Assembly (NCBI GenBank): GCA_023664345.1
Contig: JAMPFQ010000009.1
Location: forward strand, 1 to 64,000
Source: Lachnospiraceae bacterium
GTDB lineage: Bacteria > Bacillota > Clostridia > Lachnospirales > Lachnospiraceae
Direction: 5' to 3'
DNA: 64,000 nucleotides
The notes beneath the pieces were generated by a model. The model was not told the origin of the DNA. It did not search any database and saw nothing but the letters and a program-made list of their open reading frames with translations. Positions 62,404-64,000 of the stretch are shown here, piece by piece; position 1 is the stretch's first letter; each line of letters starts with the position of its first letter. Made by a program: the position numbers and the translations under genes.

Positions 62404-62933
62404 GAGAGTACAGGGATGAAGCCGCGGGCATCTTTCTGCGGCTTATGACGGCGGCGGATACGGATCGGATCGTATCGTGGCGGAACAAGGATGTTGTGCG
62501 GAAGAATTTTATATATCAGGAGCCGTTTACCAGAGAGGGACATGAGGACTGGGTCAGGAATAAAGTGGAGACAGGGCAGGTGGTGCAGATGATCATCTGC
62601 GATATCTTTACGGAGCGGCCCTTGGGCTCTGTCTATATCCGGGATATCGACAGGGAGCATAACAAGGCGGAGTATGGCATCTTTATCGGAGAGGACGACG
62701 CAAGGGGAAAGGGGATCGGCACGGCAGCGGCCAGGCTGATGCTGCGGTACTGTTTTGAGGAGGAACGGCTGCACCGTGTCTATCTGCGCGCTTTCGCCTC
62801 CAACGCACAGGCCATCCACAGCTATGAAAAGGCGGGTTTTGTCAGGGAGGGGCTTCTGAAAGATGATGTCCGGATCCGGGGAAAATATCATGATATCCAG
62901 TGGATGGCGGCTGTCTCGGACAACTCTGGGTGA
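62400..62933 (+). CDS. GNAT acetyltransferase (RimJ/RimL-like), probably for an amino sugar
   Basis: A 177-residue GNAT protein: FLRLMTAADTDRIVSWRNKDVVRKNFIY, SVYIRDIDREHNKAEYGIFIGEDDARGKGIGT (acetyl-CoA site) and ASNAQAIHSYEKAGFVREGLLKDD. Coupled by ATGA to a DegT aminotransferase gene, so it plausibly N-acetylates the new sugar amine, as PseH does in pseudaminate synthesis. Protein acetylation is the alternative. Confidence 0.83.
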   Translation: MREYRDEAAGIFLRLMTAADTDRIVSWRNKDVVRKNFIYQEPFTREGHEDWVRNKVETGQVVQMIICDIFTERPLGSVYIRDIDREHNKAEYGIFIGEDDARGKGIGTAAARLMLRYCFEEERLHRVYLRAFASNAQAIHSYEKAGFVREGLLKDDVRIRGKYHDIQWMAAVSDNSG

Positions 62934-63003
62934 TGAAAGCAGTGTTTTGTACTGACTTTGAAGATATATTTGGATCGTTAAAAACAAAAAGGAATGGGAA
63001 CGG

Positions 63004-63951
63004 ATGAAAAAATTAAGTTTTGTGATCCCCTGCTATCGGTCGGAGCGCACGCTTCCCCATGTAGTGGCGGAGATCCATGAGAAGATGAAGACCTTGGAGC
63101 AGTATGGATATGAGATCATCCTTGTCAACGACTGTTCTCCCGATAGCACCATGGAAACCATACGGCAGCTTTGCCGGGAGCACTCTCATATCAAAGGCAT
63201 CAGCCTTGCGAAAAATTTCGGGCAGCATTCCGCGCTGATGGCGGGGATCAGGCATTCCAGCGGGGATTATGTGATATGCCTGGACGATGACGGGCAGACA
63301 CCTGCGGATCAGGTGGACAGGCTGCTGGATAAGCTGGAGGAAGGCTATGACGCCGTTTACGCGAAATATGAGCATAAACGCCATTCCGCTTTCCGGAACC
63401 TGGGCAGCCGGGTCAATGAGCTGATGACCCGCGTGATGCTGGGGAAACCGGCGGATCTGTACGTGTCCAGCTATTTTGCCGTGAAACGGTTTGTAGCGGA
63501 TGATATGATCCGATATGAGAATTCCTATCCCTATGTGATCGGCCTGGTGCTGCGTGCCACGAAGAGCATCACCAACGTGGCGGTGGATCACAGAGACCGG
63601 GAGGAGGGAACCTCAGGCTATACTTTCAAAAAGCTGCTGGGACTCTGGTTCAACGGCTTTACGGCATTTTCCGTGAAACCATTGAGGATTGCCACGGGCA
63701 TCGGAGGATTCTGTGCCGCCGCGGGATTCCTGTATGGCATTTATACGATCATCAAGAGACTGGTGAACCCGGATGTGCCCATGGGTTTCAGCTCTACCAT
63801 GGCGGCTATCGTGTTCTTTGGAGGTATGATCATGCTCATGCTGGGACTGATCGGAGAATACATCGGGCGCATCTATATCAGCCTGAACAATTCGCCCCAG
63901 TATGTGATACGGGAGAAGATCGGCTGGAAGCAGGGCGAAAAGAATTTCTAA
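63004..63951 (+). CDS. Family 2 glycosyltransferase, ArnC/GtrB-like
   Basis: A 315-residue polyprenyl-phosphate glycosyltransferase: FVIPCYRSERTLP, LVNDCSPDST, ICLDDDGQTPADQV (DxD), the REEGTSGYTFKKLL loop and two C-terminal membrane helices (about 228-295). It makes a lipid-linked sugar for a GT-C enzyme such as those encoded nearby. AAAGGAATGGG precedes the ATG. The C-terminal codons GEKNF form the first arm of a family B element. Confidence 0.9.
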   Translation: MKKLSFVIPCYRSERTLPHVVAEIHEKMKTLEQYGYEIILVNDCSPDSTMETIRQLCREHSHIKGISLAKNFGQHSALMAGIRHSSGDYVICLDDDGQTPADQVDRLLDKLEEGYDAVYAKYEHKRHSAFRNLGSRVNELMTRVMLGKPADLYVSSYFAVKRFVADDMIRYENSYPYVIGLVLRATKSITNVAVDHRDREEGTSGYTFKKLLGLWFNGFTAFSVKPLRIATGIGGFCAAAGFLYGIYTIIKRLVNPDVPMGFSSTMAAIVFFGGMIMLMLGLIGEYIGRIYISLNNSPQYVIREKIGWKQGEKNF

Positions 63952-64000
63952 TGCTCACGCCAGAGGGCGTTTCGCAAAGAAATTCTAAGTTTCACCCCGA
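63938..64000 (+). repeat. Family B 3'-end hairpin element, copy 3 (cut by window end)
   Basis: GGGCGAAAAGAATTTCT and AGAAATTCTAAGTTTCACC flank an inner CGCC/GGGCG loop, then CCGA where the second hairpin of the other copies begins. The stop codon of the GT2 gene lies inside the first arm. Confidence 0.6.

Overview
The window reads as a chromosomal segment of an anaerobic, low-to-mid GC Firmicute, most likely a Lachnospiraceae-type Clostridium. Reasons: Gram-positive Shine-Dalgarno sites, a pyruvate formate-lyase system, 2[4Fe-4S] ferredoxin, GdpP and MecA, a Na+-type F-ATPase c subunit, class B sortase, CwlD/SleB cell-wall enzymes and a preQ1/QueT locus. No rRNA, CRISPR array, insertion sequence or prophage was seen.

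Layout. 1-3.1 kb: end of an aldo/keto reductase, gene debris, an M3 metallopeptidase lipoprotein, tRNA-Glu and tRNA-Cys. 3.2-8.5 kb: phosphoesterase, GH2 glycosidase, sirtuin, YdcF and DUF951 proteins. 8.6-13.8 kb: the translation/replication cluster rpsF-ssb-rpsR, gdpP-rplI-dnaB. 14-22 kb: MerR regulator, ferredoxin, AAA ATPase, pflA, then an XRE regulator with an ABC exporter. 22-25 kb: a pyruvate formate-lyase operon in which the glycyl-radical domain is a separate gene. 25-36 kb: MecA, a GH18 protein, a sortase with its substrate, CwlD, TsaC, RpiB, dCMP deaminase and SleB. 36-44.3 kb: the complete ATP synthase operon. 44.5-48.8 kb: methyltransferase, a large surface protein, QueT. 49-52.2 kb: Rpn nuclease, a 240-bp palindrome with promoters, a secreted peptide, and a BlaI-type repressor divergent from a TIR protein. 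52.3-64 kb: a surface-glycan cluster of polytopic membrane proteins, GT2 transferases, an FAD enzyme, a DegT aminotransferase and an acetyltransferase.

The most unusual property is the intergenic space. At least four families of dispersed repeats recur, and their copies differ by compensatory changes that preserve stems, so they look like structured RNAs. Family A (core CGGAACTGGAA directly before the Shine-Dalgarno) precedes atpE, a degT gene, a MerR gene, an ABC ATPase gene, a GT2 gene and the glycyl-radical gene. Family B sits at gene 3' ends. Family C is a multi-hairpin unit of about 115 nt behind a -10-like box. Family D is about 90 bp with -10-like ends. All comparisons were made by eye; no database or folding program was run.
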